From Thiotrichaceae bacterium (GTDB lineage: Bacteria; Pseudomonadota; Gammaproteobacteria; Beggiatoales; Beggiatoaceae), in assembly GCA_011391085.1 (NCBI GenBank), contig JAABRD010000012.1:1-64000 (forward strand): DNA of 64,000 nt, written 5' to 3'. The translations under genes were made by a program, and so were the position numbers. The notes below the pieces were generated by a model that did not search any database, was not told the DNA's origin, and saw only the letters and a list, made by a program, of their open reading frames with translations. Below are positions 39,022-49,280 of the stretch, one piece after another (position 1 is the first letter of the stretch; every line of letters begins with the position of its first letter).

Positions 39022-39390
39022 ATGACTCCCCAACACGTAGCCGTACTAGGCGCCTCCCCCAAAGAAGACCGCTATTCCAACCAAGCCGTCCGTCAACTTC
39101 TTGACCAAGGTCACCACGTCTATCCCGTCCACCCCACCTGTGCCGAAATACACGGACAACCCTGTTATAAAAGGCTAGACGCCATTGCCAGAGACATTGA
39201 TACGTTAACCCTGTATGTCGGAGAAGCACACTCTACCCAAATGCTAGACCACATCCTGGCACTCAAACCCAAACGAATTATTATGAACCCAGGCGCCGAA
39301 AATGATACACTAGAAGCCAACGCCAAGGCCCAAGGAATCGACGTCATTCGTGGCTGCACATTGATAATGCTACAAATAGGACAATTTTAA
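39022..39390 (+). CDS. CoA-binding domain protein (YccU type)
   Basis: This 122-residue Rossmann-fold protein belongs to the small CoA-binding family. It begins with HVAVLGASPKEDRYSNQAV and later has YPVHPTCAEIHGQPCY, VYVGEAH-like LYVGEAHST and RIIMNPGAEND, in family order. The start at 39022 matches the family N terminus; the open frame extends upstream into a palindrome. The physiological role of this family is unclear. Confidence 0.88.
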   Translation: MTPQHVAVLGASPKEDRYSNQAVRQLLDQGHHVYPVHPTCAEIHGQPCYKRLDAIARDIDTLTLYVGEAHSTQMLDHILALKPKRIIMNPGAENDTLEANAKAQGIDVIRGCTLIMLQIGQF

Positions 39391-39424
39391 TAAATAAACC
39401 AAACACCAACAGGAATCCAAACAA

Positions 39425-39505
39425 ACAAGCGTCCAAAGTGCATGGCTTTGTCAGACTAACAGAACCCTAATAAAGCTACGCTTTGGACGCCTGAATTGCC
39501 CCCCT
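39425..39505. repeat. GCGTCCAAAG inverted repeat
   Basis: Imperfect arms GCGTCCAAAG and CTTTGGACGC bracket GGCTTTGTCAGAC. This is a member of the GGAGTCCAAAGCG intergenic family, upstream of the lipoprotein gene. Confidence 0.5.
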
Positions 39506-39530
39506 AACCTTAACAGACAACACCACACCT

Positions 39531-40364
39531 ATGAAAACGACCCAAAAATTCATTTCCCTCCCCACTTACCTCCTCCTCTTGTCGGCCTGCACCACCCAGC
39601 CCCCAGAAGTCCCCGTCCCCCTGCCTCCCAAACCAGAGTACATCCAAGTCGCCCAACGCGATGCCGAACAAATTGGCCAAAAAATCTGGATGAACGAAGG
39701 TTCTCTAAAGATCGAAAACCTCACCGTCTGGAATAAAAACGAAGAGTTTGCCTCCCTTGGCATCGGCCACTTTATTTGGTACCCACAAGGCATCGAAAAA
39801 CGTTACACAGAACAATTCCCAGCCCTGTTAGACTTTCTCCAAGAACAAAATGTCACCCTGCCGGCTTGGCTATCAACCACCCGCGTTTGTCTCTGGCAAA
39901 CCCGTGATGAGTTTTTACAAGCCAAAGACAGTCTCGAAATGAAAGAACTGCGCAACTTCTTGGTTACCACCATTCCTTACCAAGTCCAATTCATCATCCA
40001 ACGCCTAGAAAAAGCGTTGCCCAGCATGTTGGAAAACTTACCGGACGGGGCCCAACGGGAGAAGGTCAAAGCCCTCTTTTACCAAATTGTCAAGCAACCC
40101 ATCGGGGTCTATGCCATGTTAGATTACATCAATTTCAAAGGCGAGGGCATCTCCCCCAAGGAACGTTACAATAATCAAGGCTGGGGACTCCTCCAAGTCT
40201 TTGAAAACATGGACGCCAACGCCCCCAACCTCTTAACCGAGTTTGCCAAATCTGCGGAATTTGTCCTCACCCGCCGCGTCGAAAACTCTCCTCCAGAACC
40301 GGATGAACGGCGTTGGTTGCCAGGGTGGAAGAATCGGTTGAAGACGTATACTGGGGCTCTCTGA
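39531..40364 (+). CDS. Putative lysozyme-like lipoprotein
   Basis: This 277-residue protein has a lipobox LLSAC with the lipidated Cys at residue 20. A Pro-rich spacer follows, then a helical domain. The pairing of an N-terminal IWMNEGSLKIENL and FASLGIGHFIWYP with a late ERYNNQGWGLLQVFENM resembles lysozyme-like folds, where an early Glu is catalytic. That assignment is tentative. It probably sits in the outer membrane facing the periplasm. No operon partner is evident. Confidence 0.75.
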   Translation: MKTTQKFISLPTYLLLLSACTTQPPEVPVPLPPKPEYIQVAQRDAEQIGQKIWMNEGSLKIENLTVWNKNEEFASLGIGHFIWYPQGIEKRYTEQFPALLDFLQEQNVTLPAWLSTTRVCLWQTRDEFLQAKDSLEMKELRNFLVTTIPYQVQFIIQRLEKALPSMLENLPDGAQREKVKALFYQIVKQPIGVYAMLDYINFKGEGISPKERYNNQGWGLLQVFENMDANAPNLLTEFAKSAEFVLTRRVENSPPEPDERRWLPGWKNRLKTYTGAL

Positions 40365-40369
40365 AACCA

Positions 40370-40600
40370 CGTTTCTAGGGTTAAACAGTCGGTCTTCCAA
40401 AACTCGTTTTCAAACCACGCGGAAGTCCCAAAACTGGTTTTGGGACCACGCTGGAGCCTCTTGGATTAGGGGCTTTAGTCGGGAATCGTGCCCCTGCCAC
40501 CGGCTGAAGCCTCTAGTCCACCGTAGAGATTTAATGAAATAAACAGGGTGGACTAGAGGCTTCAGCCGGTGGCAGGGGCACAATTTTTAAACTGTCTCCC
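40370..40600. repeat. GTCCCAAAACTGG hairpin and REP-like palindrome
   Basis: A hairpin GTCCCAAAACTGGTTTTGGGAC is at about 40427-40448. A long inverted pair of GAGGCTTCAGCCGGTGGCAG repeats follows at 40455-40588, the same block as at 14694-14815. Confidence 0.75.
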
Positions 40601-40613
40601 TCACCACCGCCAG

Positions 40614-40680
40614 GTCAGCCAGGTAGGGTGGGCAAACGTCCTTTTGTTTGCCAACCGTTCACTACGGTTTCTACATGGCT
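40614..40680. repeat. Rhs leader repeat, copy upstream of the full-length rhs
   Basis: This copy begins CAGGTAGGGTGGGCAAACG and continues CCTTTTGTTTGCCAACCGTTCACTACGG-like. Similar text lies in front of Rhs cassettes at 48030, 54637, 56030 and 58577. Here it lies about 245 bp before the start codon and diverges after GGTTTC. Confidence 0.7.
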
Positions 40681-40924
40681 AACCTGACAAAAAGTCATCC
40701 CCCAATTTCTCCAAACAATCAACCCATTAGTTCCACCACACCCCTGTTCACCTGCCATTTTGTCAGGTTTGTTCTCCACCGCCGCCTCGGTCGGCCCCCC
40801 TTCCAAGGGCGCCACCTGACGAGATTGCTGGACCCGCCAGACATTGGCACGAAGATTGAATGCCCCTCTGTCAACCCGTGGTCCCCGTCGCCACCTCTCT
40901 AACCCCCAAAGGAGATTTCTAACC

Positions 40925-43900
40925 ATGAACCCGTTCCCCTCCCCACGTTGGCTATGGGGTCTGGCCATCCTCCTCACCACGCTGGGCGTCCATTCCCAAC
41001 CCACGTCCACCAGTGACCCCCCGACCGTGGTCCAACTCACCCTTCAAGGTGACGGTGATATAACCAATCAAGACGGCACCGACCTCTTCACGAACTGCGG
41101 CCTGGTGCAACCGGAGAGTTGGATCGGCACCGGCCGCGACTCGCAACAATCCTATCTAGCCCTGCGTTTTCACGGCACCCCCTTACCTCCCCCCCCCCGT
41201 CTGCAACTGGTCTCCGCCACGTTGCAATTGACCAATAACCGCAATACGCAATGGACTACCACCGCGTTTGAGATACGTGCCGAACTCTCTCCCACCCCCG
41301 CCCCCTTTCTCTGCACCGCGGCCACCACGCCCGCCCTGCGAGTCACCACCGCGGAGTTTGCCAGTTATCAAGGGAAAGAGAAATGGTTCAATCACGACCC
41401 TTGGCAACTCGATGTCACCGCGCCCGTGGCCGCCTGGTTGGCCCAAGGTTATCAGACGGAAACGTTGGGATTAATCCTCAAAGGAACTGGTACGACCGAC
41501 GGTCGCAAGTTCTTCTACAACCACCAACGCAAGAAAATCGCCCCCCAAACGTTGCCAGTGTTGACCCTGGCCTACCGTCTTCTCCCTCTCCCCACCAATC
41601 CCGAGGCCCTCCAACAATTTCTGGAAAGTGTGGACGGCTTTGAAGAGTACCAGTTGGACCCCGATGGCAAGATCGTCCTGACCCTCAACGGTCAAATCCA
41701 TCGTGGCCAATTCGACTCCCAAGTCACCGCCGGCGCCCCACCTGCCGACGGTTTGTTGCACCTCATTCCCATTGACGATAGAAACGGTGATGGAATTGCC
41801 GATTATGAATTTGTCTATCCCAGTGGTGACCGCCAACTGGCTTATTATTTTGGGATAGATTCCCCGCCTCCCACGCTGCCGCCGGACCCAGCGACGGTCG
41901 CCCCTCCTCTGGACCTGACGGTGGCCAGTTTGTTCGACACTCAAGTGGCATTTCTGTATCAGGGTGAACACCCCATTCAAACGGGTGTGGCAGAGGAGAC
42001 CTTTGACCCCTTACGAATCGCCGTGATCCGCGGTCAAGTCACCACCCGTGAGGGGAGTGCTTTACCTGGGGTGACTCTGTTGATTCTTCACCATCCTGAC
42101 TGGGGTCAGACACTCAGTCGGGCCGACGGTCACTTTGACCTCGCCGTGAATGGTGGTGGCAATGTCACCGTGCAATACCAGAAGGACGGTTATCTCCCCG
42201 TCCAACGCACCCTGCTTACCCCCTGGAATGAATTTACCGTCTTGGATCCGGTGGTGATGACCCCCTTGGATCCTCAAGTCAGTCGCATTGACCTGACTGC
42301 TAACCTCCCCATACAAGTGGCGGCTGGCAGTGTCGTGACCGATGCCGATGGAACTCGTCAAGCGGTCCTCCTGTTCCCTCAAGGAGTTCAGGCGACCATG
42401 ACGTTACCAGATGGGAGTACCCAGCCGTTGTCCCAGTTAGACGTGCGGGCGACGGAATACACGGTGGGTTCCGCAGGTCCTGCGGCGATGCCGGCCGACT
42501 TACCTCCTCCGACAGGTTATACTTACGCGGTGGAATACACCGTGGACCAAGCGGTGGCCGCCGGGGCGACGCGGGTGTCGTGGAGTTCCCCAGTGTTTGC
42601 CTATCTCGACAACTTCCTTCAGGTTCCAGTCGGCCTCCCAGTGCCCGCCGGCTGGTATGACTTCCAAACCGCGGCCTGGATACCGTCCGACCCTGGACGA
42701 GTGGTGAAAGTGTTAAGCGTGTCCAACGGTCTGGCGGAGTTAGACGTGACCGGCCGCGGGGTTCCCGCGACGGCAACCGAACTAGCGACTCTAGGGGTCA
42801 CCGACGCCGAACGACAGACCTTAGCCCAACGATACGTAGCAGGTCAAAGTCTGTGGCGAGTGCCGGTGACTCACTTCACTCCATGGGATTATAACTGGAC
42901 GGTGGCGTCCCCGCCCGGCGCGACCACCCCGACACTGTCGGTCTCGACACCCTCTCCGTCCCCAGATGACCAAGATTGTCAACCGGGTTCCGTGATTGAG
43001 TGTCAAAGTCAAGTCTTGGGCGAAATTCTCCCCGTGGCAGGCACCCCATGGACCTTAAATTATCACAGTGACCGGGTGAGAGGCCAGACCGTCGCCAGCA
43101 CCCTCCGAATTCCTCTGCGGGGTGGTGACGGAGTGATGGGTTATTTAGGAGTGATCTTGGAAGTTCAAGTGGCAGGCCGCCGGTTTCGTCAGTTCTTTCC
43201 ACCTGGAACTCCGAATCAAGACTATTCGTTTACCTGGGATGGTTACGATGCCTACGGCAGACTGTTACAGGGAGTCCAACCGGCACGAGTGCGACTTGGG
43301 TATCAATATCGTGGCCGGCCGGTCGTGGGAAGTGGTTTTGCCCAGCGTGGTGACACACTGTTGGACCAGGCCGGGCGGCCGGCCTCCCCAGTGGTTCGTT
43401 GGAGTCCGTGGCAAACCACCACGATAGGCACCGTGTGGGACGCCCGTGGGCAAGGGTTGGGAGGGTGGACGCTTTCCCTTCATCACACCTACTCACCGGC
43501 AGGTCGTACACTGTTACTCGGAAACGGTGCGCAACGTCAACGCGCCCCCCTGTTGGGTGGCGTCCTCCAAACCCTGTCGCCCCAGAATGACAGTTACGGG
43601 AACGTGGTGGCCGTCGATAGCAAAGGCCGCGTCTATTTCAAAAGTGGCCCCTACCAGGTGAGTCGCTTCTCTCCCAACACCGGCACCGTTGAACTCGTCG
43701 CGGGCAATGGTCAAAGTGGTGTCATGCAACCCGTCGTCTCGGACGTGCCGGCGACGTCGGTCCGGTTAAGGCCCGTGACAGACCTTCACATAGGCCCTGA
43801 CGACCGGTTGTATTTCCTCGAGAATACTCTCGTCAATGAAGCCGGCCTCCTTCGCGAAGTGTCGCTGGCAGGACGGATTCGCACGGTCGTCGGTTCCGGC

Positions 43901-46900
43901 ACACAACCCTTAACACCCACTTATCAGGGCCCCGCTACGGCCGTCGGATTGTCGGTTTACTCGGTATTCACGGTGGCGCCCACGGGGATTCTGTACGTTG
44001 CCCAAGGCACGGTCATCTTTTCGGTGACGCCAGAAGGGCGCCTGCGTCACGAAGCGACGCTTCCCTCCCCATATCCTGGAGGCACCCACATTGGCAGTTT
44101 GGTGGTGCAACCTGACGGGCGTTTGTACGTTACTCTCGTCGCCAGTAACTGGGGTTATTCGGCGGTGTATCAAGTCACGAACACCGGGACTAGCCACGCG
44201 ATCGCCACCCTGGCTTTGAGTGACCTCGCTAAAGCTGATAAGATAGCCGCGGGAGTGATAAATTCGTGTATGACGGCACCCCGCCAACTCGCGCAAGCCC
44301 CCACGGGGGTTCTCTATCTTCTCTATGATACCTTATGTGACGCAAGTTCTGGCTTGGCCGCGGTCGATAACAAACACCTGTTGCGCCTAGACGGTTTGGA
44401 AGCCGACGCCCGCTTGATGCCGGTGGCAGGAGGAGGTCAACCACCAGACCATTTAGGAGATCATTGGGCTGCCACCGCGGCCAAATTGGATGCCAACACC
44501 AGGGACTTAGCGATTGCCCCTGACGGTCAGATTTATTTGGCCCAAACTCAGGGACGCACCGCGGCCCGTCTGCGCCGCCTGCAACCCGCGTTGCCGACGA
44601 CGAGTTTGACCGACGTTGCCATCGCTTCCGAAGACGGTACGGAGATTTATCACTTCACCCGTGACGGTCGTCACCTTCGCACGGTCGATGCCGTGACCGG
44701 TCAAAACCTCTTCCAATTTGAATACGATGCCAATGGCTACCTAATTCGACTCACCGATTTGGATGGTGACGTGACCCTTATCGACCGGGATGAGAAGGGG
44801 ATTCCCATGGCGATAATTGCCCCCGATGGCCAGCGTACCACCTTGACTCTCAATGCCCAAGGCTATTTGGAAACCGTGACCAATCCTGCGGGTGAGAGTT
44901 ATCAGCTGGGATATACCGAAGACGGTTTGTTGACGCGCTTCACGACTCCTCGTGGTCATGCGACTACGATGCAATATGACTTGCTAGGACGCTTACTGAC
45001 GGAAGCGAATCCCGTCGGCGGTGGCTGGACGTTAGCCACTTCTCAAACTGGGAAGTTATCCGAAGCCAGTTTAACCAGTGGCGAAGGTCGAACCAGTCGT
45101 TATCTCATTGAGAGGTTCAATGACCGAGACTGGAAACGAGTGAATACGTCTCCCGACGGGACCCAGCAGGTCGAAATGTCGTGGAGTAATGGCACGACGA
45201 CTCGCACGCAACCGGACGGGACGGTGATTACCCAGAAGCAAGGGCCTGACCCGCGGTTTGGGATGTTATCGCCGGTCACGACAGAATTGACGATAACGTT
45301 GCCCAGTGGGTTAACGGGCACGGTGAGGACCCAACGGGAAGCGACGCCGGGGGTGGACCTGGATTTAAGTCAGCCAGCGCGGTTAAAGACCACGGTGACG
45401 GTCAATGGGAAGAGTCATTGGAGTGAGTACACGGCGGTGGATCGGAAGGTGGTGACCACCAGTGCGATGGGACGAGTGATGACCGAGTTCTTGGATGAAA
45501 AAGGACGAATCATTCAAGCCCGTGTCCCCACTTTGGAACCGGTGCATTACACCTATGACCCTCGTGGCCGCTTGACCCAAGCCGGTCAAGGTCAAGGAGG
45601 AGAGTTGAGAACGGTGACTATCACCTACGATCATGCTGGCGAAGTGAGTACCCTGACGGACGCCTTGGGCCGTGACGTGAGTTTCGCTTACGACGCGGCA
45701 GGTCGCCTGACCACTCAAACGCTACCCGACGGGCGAGAGATTCGCTATACTTATGACGCCAATGGCAATGTGACGTCCATTACACCACCGAGTCGACCAG
45801 TCCATCAGTTTGACTACACGGCCGTGGACCTCCAGAATCTCTATCTGCCACCGGTCTTGCCCAGTGTGCCACAACCTCAAACCGTCTATGCTTACAATTT
45901 AGATAAGCAACTGACCCAAATCACTCGTCCTGATGGGCAACAGGTGACCTTTAATTATGGTGCCAGCACGGGTCGGTTGGAAAGTGTGACCACGCCGTTG
46001 GGAACTCAAACTCTCAGTTATGATGAGAAGGGGCGGTTGGTGGCCACGACGACACCTTCGAACCAAACCTTGAGTTATACTTATGACGGGTCGTTGCCAT
46101 TATCGGAAACTTGGAATGGGACGATAGCAGGTTCGTTGAGTCTGGAGTATAATAATGATTTGCGAGTGACCTCGGCGAGTGTCAATGGCGGTTCGACGGT
46201 GACTTACCAATATGATGCCGACGGTTTGCTAGTGGGCGCGGGGGAGATGAACTTGACCAGGGATTCTTCCACGGGTCTCCTCCTGGGCACCCAACTGGGT
46301 TCGGTGACCACTCAACGGACTTACAATGCCTTTGGCGAACTGGCGACTGAGACCGCGAGTTACCAAGGAAATATTCTTTCCCAAGTGCAGTATTCGCGTG
46401 ACCAATTGGGACGGATAGTCAGCAAAGTGGAGACGGTTGACGGTGTTACCACGACCTTTGAATATGGCTATGACTTAACGGGTCGCTTAGTGGAAGTGAA
46501 GCAAGAGGGCGTGGTCACGGAGAGTTATGAGTATGATGCCAATGGCAATCGAGTGCAAGCCCTCACCTCCTCTCAAGGAATGGTTATGGGGAGTTATGAT
46601 GACCAGGATAGATTGGTTGAGTATGGTGGAACTCGTTACACCTATACGGCCAATGGAGAGCTTCTCACCAAGACCCGTCATGGGCAAACGACTACCTATC
46701 ACTATGATGTGTTTGGCAATTTGAGACAAGTTCAGTTGCCTGGGAAAACCATCGAATATGTCATTGATGGGCGGAATCGGCGCGTTGGGAAGAAGGTCAA
46801 TGGGACCTTGGTTCAAGGATTTTTGTATCAAGGGAGTTTGAAACCGATTGCCGAGTTGGATGGGGATGGCAATGTGGTGGCCCGGTTTGTCTATGGAAGT

Positions 46901-47632
46901 AAGGGGAATGTGCCAGATTATTTGGTCAAGGAGGGGAAGACTTATCGGATCATCAGTGACCACTTGGGGAGTCCAAGGATGGTGGTGGACCTCGGGAGTG
47001 GGGACGTGGCGCAGAAGATGGAGTATGATGCGTTTGGAAACGTGGTCTTGGATACCCAGCCGGGATTCCAGCCGTTTGGGTTTGCGGGGGGAACGTATGA
47101 TGCGGAGACGGGGTTGGTGCGGTTTGGGGCGCGGGATTATGATGCGGAAGTGGGACGGTGGACGAGTAAGGACCCGATTGGGTTTGCAGGGCAAGACAGT
47201 AATTTGTTTAGTTATGTGTTTGGTGACCCTCTCAACTGGATAGATCCGGAAGGTCGGGAAGTAGCCACAGCGACTCTGGGAGTGAGTTCAGGTCTTTGGG
47301 ATACCATGGTTGCCGCTACTCAAGGAATGACGGTGGGGATTTCTGCAACAGGAACTGCGGTAGTGGCAGGTGTTGGATTAGCCATTTGGCCGACTCCTGT
47401 TGGTGAAGGGTCGGATATTATTCCTGCAATGCCTTCTCCTGTAGAAATGGCCAAAGGTGGGAAACAAAATGTTAAGGATGAAGGTCTGGTTGGGGTTCCC
47501 ACGGAAGAACTTGAAGAGAAATACTATGATCCGAATACTCCCGCAAAAGAGAAAAAAAGGATTGAAAAAGAGTTAAAAGGACGGGGCGAACGAAATAAGA
47601 GAAAACGTCAAGATCTGAAAAGGTGTCCTTAA
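40925..47632 (+). CDS. Full-length secreted Rhs/YD-repeat polymorphic toxin
   Basis: This 2235-residue exported protein starts at ATG 40925, preceded by AAAGGAG; the open frame upstream begins with TTG. Domains in order are a signal peptide (1-25), a DNRLRE/CBM96-like domain (about 33-215), a carboxypeptidase-regulatory-like module (about 362-428), a linker region (to about 885), an NHL-like propeller (about 888-1223), Rhs/YD repeats (about 1265-2060), and the Rhs core ending in [19 protein letters not shown] and DPEG (to about 2110). A variable tip of about 125 residues contains a hydrophobic stretch and a Lys/Arg/Glu-rich end (KGGKQNV ... RNKRKRQDLK). It has no PAAR domain, and no VgrG is nearby, so Sec export is likelier than type VI. 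The tip may act on nucleic acid; its class is not assigned. Confidence 0.9.
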   Translation: MNPFPSPRWLWGLAILLTTLGVHSQPTSTSDPPTVVQLTLQGDGDITNQDGTDLFTNCGLVQPESWIGTGRDSQQSYLALRFHGTPLPPPPRLQLVSATLQLTNNRNTQWTTTAFEIRAELSPTPAPFLCTAATTPALRVTTAEFASYQGKEKWFNHDPWQLDVTAPVAAWLAQGYQTETLGLILKGTGTTDGRKFFYNHQRKKIAPQTLPVLTLAYRLLPLPTNPEALQQFLESVDGFEEYQLDPDGKIVLTLNGQIHRGQFDSQVTAGAPPADGLLHLIPIDDRNGDGIADYEFVYPSGDRQLAYYFGIDSPPPTLPPDPATVAPPLDLTVASLFDTQVAFLYQGEHPIQTGVAEETFDPLRIAVIRGQVTTREGSALPGVTLLILHHPDWGQTLSRADGHFDLAVNGGGNVTVQYQKDGYLPVQRTLLTPWNEFTVLDPVVMTPLDPQVSRIDLTANLPIQVAAGSVVTDADGTRQAVLLFPQGVQATMTLPDGSTQPLSQLDVRATEYTVGSAGPAAMPADLPPPTGYTYAVEYTVDQAVAAGATRVSWSSPVFAYLDNFLQVPVGLPVPAGWYDFQTAAWIPSDPGRVVKVLSVSNGLAELDVTGRGVPATATELATLGVTDAERQTLAQRYVAGQSLWRVPVTHFTPWDYNWTVASPPGATTPTLSVSTPSPSPDDQDCQPGSVIECQSQVLGEILPVAGTPWTLNYHSDRVRGQTVASTLRIPLRGGDGVMGYLGVILEVQVAGRRFRQFFPPGTPNQDYSFTWDGYDAYGRLLQGVQPARVRLGYQYRGRPVVGSGFAQRGDTLLDQAGRPASPVVRWSPWQTTTIGTVWDARGQGLGGWTLSLHHTYSPAGRTLLLGNGAQRQRAPLLGGVLQTLSPQNDSYGNVVAVDSKGRVYFKSGPYQVSRFSPNTGTVELVAGNGQSGVMQPVVSDVPATSVRLRPVTDLHIGPDDRLYFLENTLVNEAGLLREVSLAGRIRTVVGSGTQPLTPTYQGPATAVGLSVYSVFTVAPTGILYVAQGTVIFSVTPEGRLRHEATLPSPYPGGTHIGSLVVQPDGRLYVTLVASNWGYSAVYQVTNTGTSHAIATLALSDLAKADKIAAGVINSCMTAPRQLAQAPTGVLYLLYDTLCDASSGLAAVDNKHLLRLDGLEADARLMPVAGGGQPPDHLGDHWAATAAKLDANTRDLAIAPDGQIYLAQTQGRTAARLRRLQPALPTTSLTDVAIASEDGTEIYHFTRDGRHLRTVDAVTGQNLFQFEYDANGYLIRLTDLDGDVTLIDRDEKGIPMAIIAPDGQRTTLTLNAQGYLETVTNPAGESYQLGYTEDGLLTRFTTPRGHATTMQYDLLGRLLTEANPVGGGWTLATSQTGKLSEASLTSGEGRTSRYLIERFNDRDWKRVNTSPDGTQQVEMSWSNGTTTRTQPDGTVITQKQGPDPRFGMLSPVTTELTITLPSGLTGTVRTQREATPGVDLDLSQPARLKTTVTVNGKSHWSEYTAVDRKVVTTSAMGRVMTEFLDEKGRIIQARVPTLEPVHYTYDPRGRLTQAGQGQGGELRTVTITYDHAGEVSTLTDALGRDVSFAYDAAGRLTTQTLPDGREIRYTYDANGNVTSITPPSRPVHQFDYTAVDLQNLYLPPVLPSVPQPQTVYAYNLDKQLTQITRPDGQQVTFNYGASTGRLESVTTPLGTQTLSYDEKGRLVATTTPSNQTLSYTYDGSLPLSETWNGTIAGSLSLEYNNDLRVTSASVNGGSTVTYQYDADGLLVGAGEMNLTRDSSTGLLLGTQLGSVTTQRTYNAFGELATETASYQGNILSQVQYSRDQLGRIVSKVETVDGVTTTFEYGYDLTGRLVEVKQEGVVTESYEYDANGNRVQALTSSQGMVMGSYDDQDRLVEYGGTRYTYTANGELLTKTRHGQTTTYHYDVFGNLRQVQLPGKTIEYVIDGRNRRVGKKVNGTLVQGFLYQGSLKPIAELDGDGNVVARFVYGSKGNVPDYLVKEGKTYRIISDHLGSPRMVVDLGSGDVAQKMEYDAFGNVVLDTQPGFQPFGFAGGTYDAETGLVRFGARDYDAEVGRWTSKDPIGFAGQDSNLFSYVFGDPLNWIDPEGREVATATLGVSSGLWDTMVAATQGMTVGISATGTAVVAGVGLAIWPTPVGEGSDIIPAMPSPVEMAKGGKQNVKDEGLVGVPTEELEEKYYDPNTPAKEKKRIEKELKGRGERNKRKRQDLKRCP

Positions 47633-47633
47633 A

Positions 47634-47999
47634 ATGTGGTATTGTGCCCATGGAATTTTTTACTTTGCCCTTAAGTATAGGGAACAAGATTCGTGCTTCA
47701 TACACGAAAATGTCTATCTCATTGAAGCCAACAATGCTGATGAAGCAATGGAAAAAGCGGTTAATTGTGCAAAGTCACATGAAGACGATAATGAGGGAGA
47801 TACACTAACTCTCAACGGTGAACCAGTACGTTACCTCTTTGTTGGGATAAGGAAGTTGATAACCGTGCAGACTGACGAGAACGGTGCTGAACCTACAAAT
47901 GGTTGTGAAGTGACCTATTCTGAACTGGAAGTTGATACTTTGGAGGAAGTTGAGAAGTTGGCAAATGGTGATTTTGTTGAAATTCTCTACAGGATGTAA
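47634..47999 (+). CDS. Candidate immunity protein for the full-length Rhs tip (DUF4288-like)
   Basis: This acidic 121-residue protein starts one base after the rhs stop codon, the classic toxin-immunity spacing. The N terminus WYCAHGIFYFALKYRE and later HENVYLIEANNADEAMEKA and LFVGIRKLI resemble DUF4288 proteins, a family often seen beside polymorphic toxins. No signal peptide is present, so it should act in the cytoplasm. The immunity role is inferred from position. Confidence 0.72.
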   Translation: MWYCAHGIFYFALKYREQDSCFIHENVYLIEANNADEAMEKAVNCAKSHEDDNEGDTLTLNGEPVRYLFVGIRKLITVQTDENGAEPTNGCEVTYSELEVDTLEEVEKLANGDFVEILYRM

Positions 48000-48024
48000 T
48001 CATCACCTTTGATTATATTCCGAA

Positions 48025-48095
48025 ATATCGAAATGTCCTTTTGTTTGTTCACCGTTTCCCACGATGGTCGGTGGTTGTGGAGGATCACGAGAAAT
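48025..48095. repeat. Rhs leader repeat, degenerate copy
   Basis: Diverged leader text (GTCCTTTTGTTTGTTCACCG, then ACGATGGTCGGTGG) lies between the first immunity gene and the second Rhs cassette. Confidence 0.6.
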
Positions 48096-49182
48096 CTGTG
48101 GTCCACCCAATATGGCTTATACTGCCAATGGCGAACTTCTCACCAAGACTAGCCATGGGCAAACGACTACTTATCGCTATGATGTGTTTGGGAATTTGAG
48201 ACAAGTCCAGTTGCCTGAGAAGACCATTGAGTATGTCATTGATGGGCGAAATCGGCGCGTTGGGAAGACGGTGAATGGGACCTTGGTTCAAGGATTTTTG
48301 TATCAAGGGAGTTTGAAACCGATTGCCGAGTTGGATGGGAATGGCAATGTCGTGGCGCGGTTTGTCTATGGCAGTAAAGGGAATGTGCCAGATTATTTGG
48401 TCAAGGAGGGGAAGACTTATCGGATCATCAGTGACCACTTGGGGAGTCCACGGAGGGTGGTGGACCTGAGTAATGGGGACGTGGCGCAAAAAATGGAGTA
48501 TGATGCGTTTGGAAACGTGGTCTTGGATACCCAGCCGGGGTTCCAGCCGTTTGGGTTTGCGGGAGGATTGTTTGACTCAGAGACTAAACTGGTGAGGTTT
48601 GGGGCGAGGGATTATGACGCGGAAATAGGAAGGTGGACTAGCAAGGATCCGATTGGGTTTGCTGGCAGGGATGCAAATCTGTATGGGTATGTGTTTGGCG
48701 AACCAATTAATTTAATCGACTCCAAGGGGTTAAAATATGCGGAAGAATATGCCACGGTTGGCGCCGCCATGGGCGGTGCTGTTGCCATAGGGGGTTCGGT
48801 CGTGGTCGATGCCGCTACAGGTGGTGTTAACATCCTGATCACTCCTGCTGAAGTGGCAGGTGGTGCGGCAATCGGTGGCGCCATCGGTTATGGAATGGGT
48901 TCCGTTATCGATATTCTGATGAATGAAGAGGGTAGTGATAGTGCAAATGATGACGTTGGTTCTGGCAAAAAAGCTGATGGTACAGATGCCCAGGACAAAA
49001 AATTGTCCAATGGAGAGATCAAGAAATTACAAGAAGCGGGTTTTGACATTCATGACCTCAAGGGTGGCAAACATGCCTCTCGATATGATCTATACAAGAA
49101 GCCTAATGGAGACATCTGTGTAAAACCTAAAGGTGGCAAAGGTCCGGGGGACCCATTGGGCATTAATATAAATGGCTTTTAG
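48064..49182 (+). CDS. Orphan Rhs cassette 2, toxin type 33-like tip
   Basis: This truncated Rhs protein matches the full-length protein only from about 48117 ([11 protein letters not shown]) to the core end [13 protein letters not shown] tip of about 150 residues follows: a Gly/Ala-rich hydrophobic segment ([11 protein letters not shown]...) and a basic C terminus with [20 protein letters not shown] and [10 protein letters not shown]. The end resembles the polymorphic toxin type 33 family, a proposed RNase class; this is from memory of the motif. The start codon is uncertain, no SD or signal peptide is seen, and it may be silent unless recombined into the full-length gene. Confidence 0.7.
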   Translation: MVGGCGGSREICGPPNMAYTANGELLTKTSHGQTTTYRYDVFGNLRQVQLPEKTIEYVIDGRNRRVGKTVNGTLVQGFLYQGSLKPIAELDGNGNVVARFVYGSKGNVPDYLVKEGKTYRIISDHLGSPRRVVDLSNGDVAQKMEYDAFGNVVLDTQPGFQPFGFAGGLFDSETKLVRFGARDYDAEIGRWTSKDPIGFAGRDANLYGYVFGEPINLIDSKGLKYAEEYATVGAAMGGAVAIGGSVVVDAATGGVNILITPAEVAGGAAIGGAIGYGMGSVIDILMNEEGSDSANDDVGSGKKADGTDAQDKKLSNGEIKKLQEAGFDIHDLKGGKHASRYDLYKKPNGDICVKPKGGKGPGDPLGININGF

Positions 49183-49280
49183 AACCACTGGAGGTACGGC
49201 CTTACGGGTCAAATTGATAGCCTTGACAATCATGACTAACCAAACAATTTTAAGGAAAGAAAGTTGGTTTCGATTTGACC

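Noticed and set aside
46487-47194. Long antisense ORF (235 codons) and similar ones opposite other rhs cores
   Set aside because: They recur opposite every copy of the conserved core and mirror its codon structure, so they are shadows of the coding strand.
40925-47632. Type VI secretion effector (PAAR-Rhs)
   Set aside because: The N terminus is a Sec signal peptide with a DNRLRE-like domain; no PAAR domain, VgrG or type VI gene is in the window.
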